A DNA stretch of 64,000 bases. It comes from Prevotellaceae bacterium UBA6974. GTDB taxonomy: Bacteria > Bacteroidota > Bacteroidia > Bacteroidales > Bacteroidaceae. Numbering within the stretch: the first letter of the stretch is position 1; every line of letters starts with the position of its first letter. The DNA lies in contig DJYQ01000048.1 of NCBI GenBank assembly GCA_002450165.1, forward strand, positions 57,653 to 121,652. Direction: 5' to 3'. The position numbers were made by a program, and so were the translations under genes. This document shows, piece by piece, positions 63,897-64,000 of the stretch. Below the pieces are notes generated by a model. The model worked only from the letters and a program-made list of their open reading frames with translations, did no database searches and was not told the DNA's origin.

Positions 63897-64000
63897 CATC
63901 TTTTCATTCAGAAAATAAAAAATTCCGCAACCTAAAATCACCCGAGACGCAAAATACCGTGCCTCAAGCACACATCAACCAGCATCAACGCCAATATTGC

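Overview
This looks like one chromosomal segment of a Bacteroidales bacterium, most likely Prevotellaceae-like. The evidence is: (i) Bacteroidetes-type promoters (TTG or TTTG, about 20 bases, then TAnnTTTG) in front of most transcription units; (ii) typical gene content, namely dipeptidyl peptidase IV, several secreted GH20 hexosaminidases, BtuB/BtuG-like B12 uptake proteins, a lysS-gpsA-pgi run, and amidase-MCE-dnaA; (iii) secreted proteins ending in short conserved tails of the kind seen in Prevotella. I see no phage, insertion sequence, integrase or CRISPR array, so this is mostly core chromosome with a glycan-degrading accessory part.

Layout. 1-10.2 kb: the 3' end of a secreted protein; gdhA; tRNA-Arg(CCG) directly behind a DPP-IV gene; a GH20 hexosaminidase with a FecE/FecCD-type ABC importer; and convergent to it a queD-queE-binding-lipoprotein operon. 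10.2-10.7 kb: a non-coding region with two arrays of tandem repeats. 10.7-19.1 kb: a hexosamine locus with a large secreted protein, a FucP-family sugar transporter and two GH20 enzymes. 19.1-30.6 kb, minus strand: dnaA, a nitroreductase fusion, folB, a sodium-pumping oxaloacetate decarboxylase (gamma, alpha, beta), a DUF4199-like membrane protein, a receiver/PEP-synthase-like chimera and a 5'-nucleotidase. 30.7-34.5 kb: MCE protein, amidase and a BtuB-like TonB receptor. 34.6-41.2 kb: a CotH-like surface protein, asnA, an OmpA lipoprotein, a DUF4738-like lipoprotein and a HAD phosphatase. 41.3-47.2 kb, minus strand: slyD-like, aroC, lysS, gpsA, pgi. 47.3-52.6 kb: GHL10 hydrolase, S1/P1 nuclease, uvrA and a convergent tiny rubredoxin. 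52.7-64 kb: a beta-barrel protein, two overlapping cstA-type genes, a second GHL10 hydrolase with a serine hydrolase, a BtuB/BtuG pair, a small basic protein and a stand-alone AICAR transformylase.

Functional picture: a saccharolytic and proteolytic anaerobe that trims GlcNAc/GalNAc from host or microbial glycans, imports sugars by proton symport, scavenges cobalamin-like compounds and peptides, ferments through oxaloacetate with a sodium pump, and makes queuosine and aromatic amino acids.

The items most worth a second look are the receiver-receiver-ATP-grasp chimera, the nitroreductase fusion beside dnaA, the phased 21-base dyad repeats, the tRNA with an apparently compensated 19-56 tertiary pair, and the likely leaderless GHL10 transcript. 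I found no obvious multi-gene system that is wholly new.
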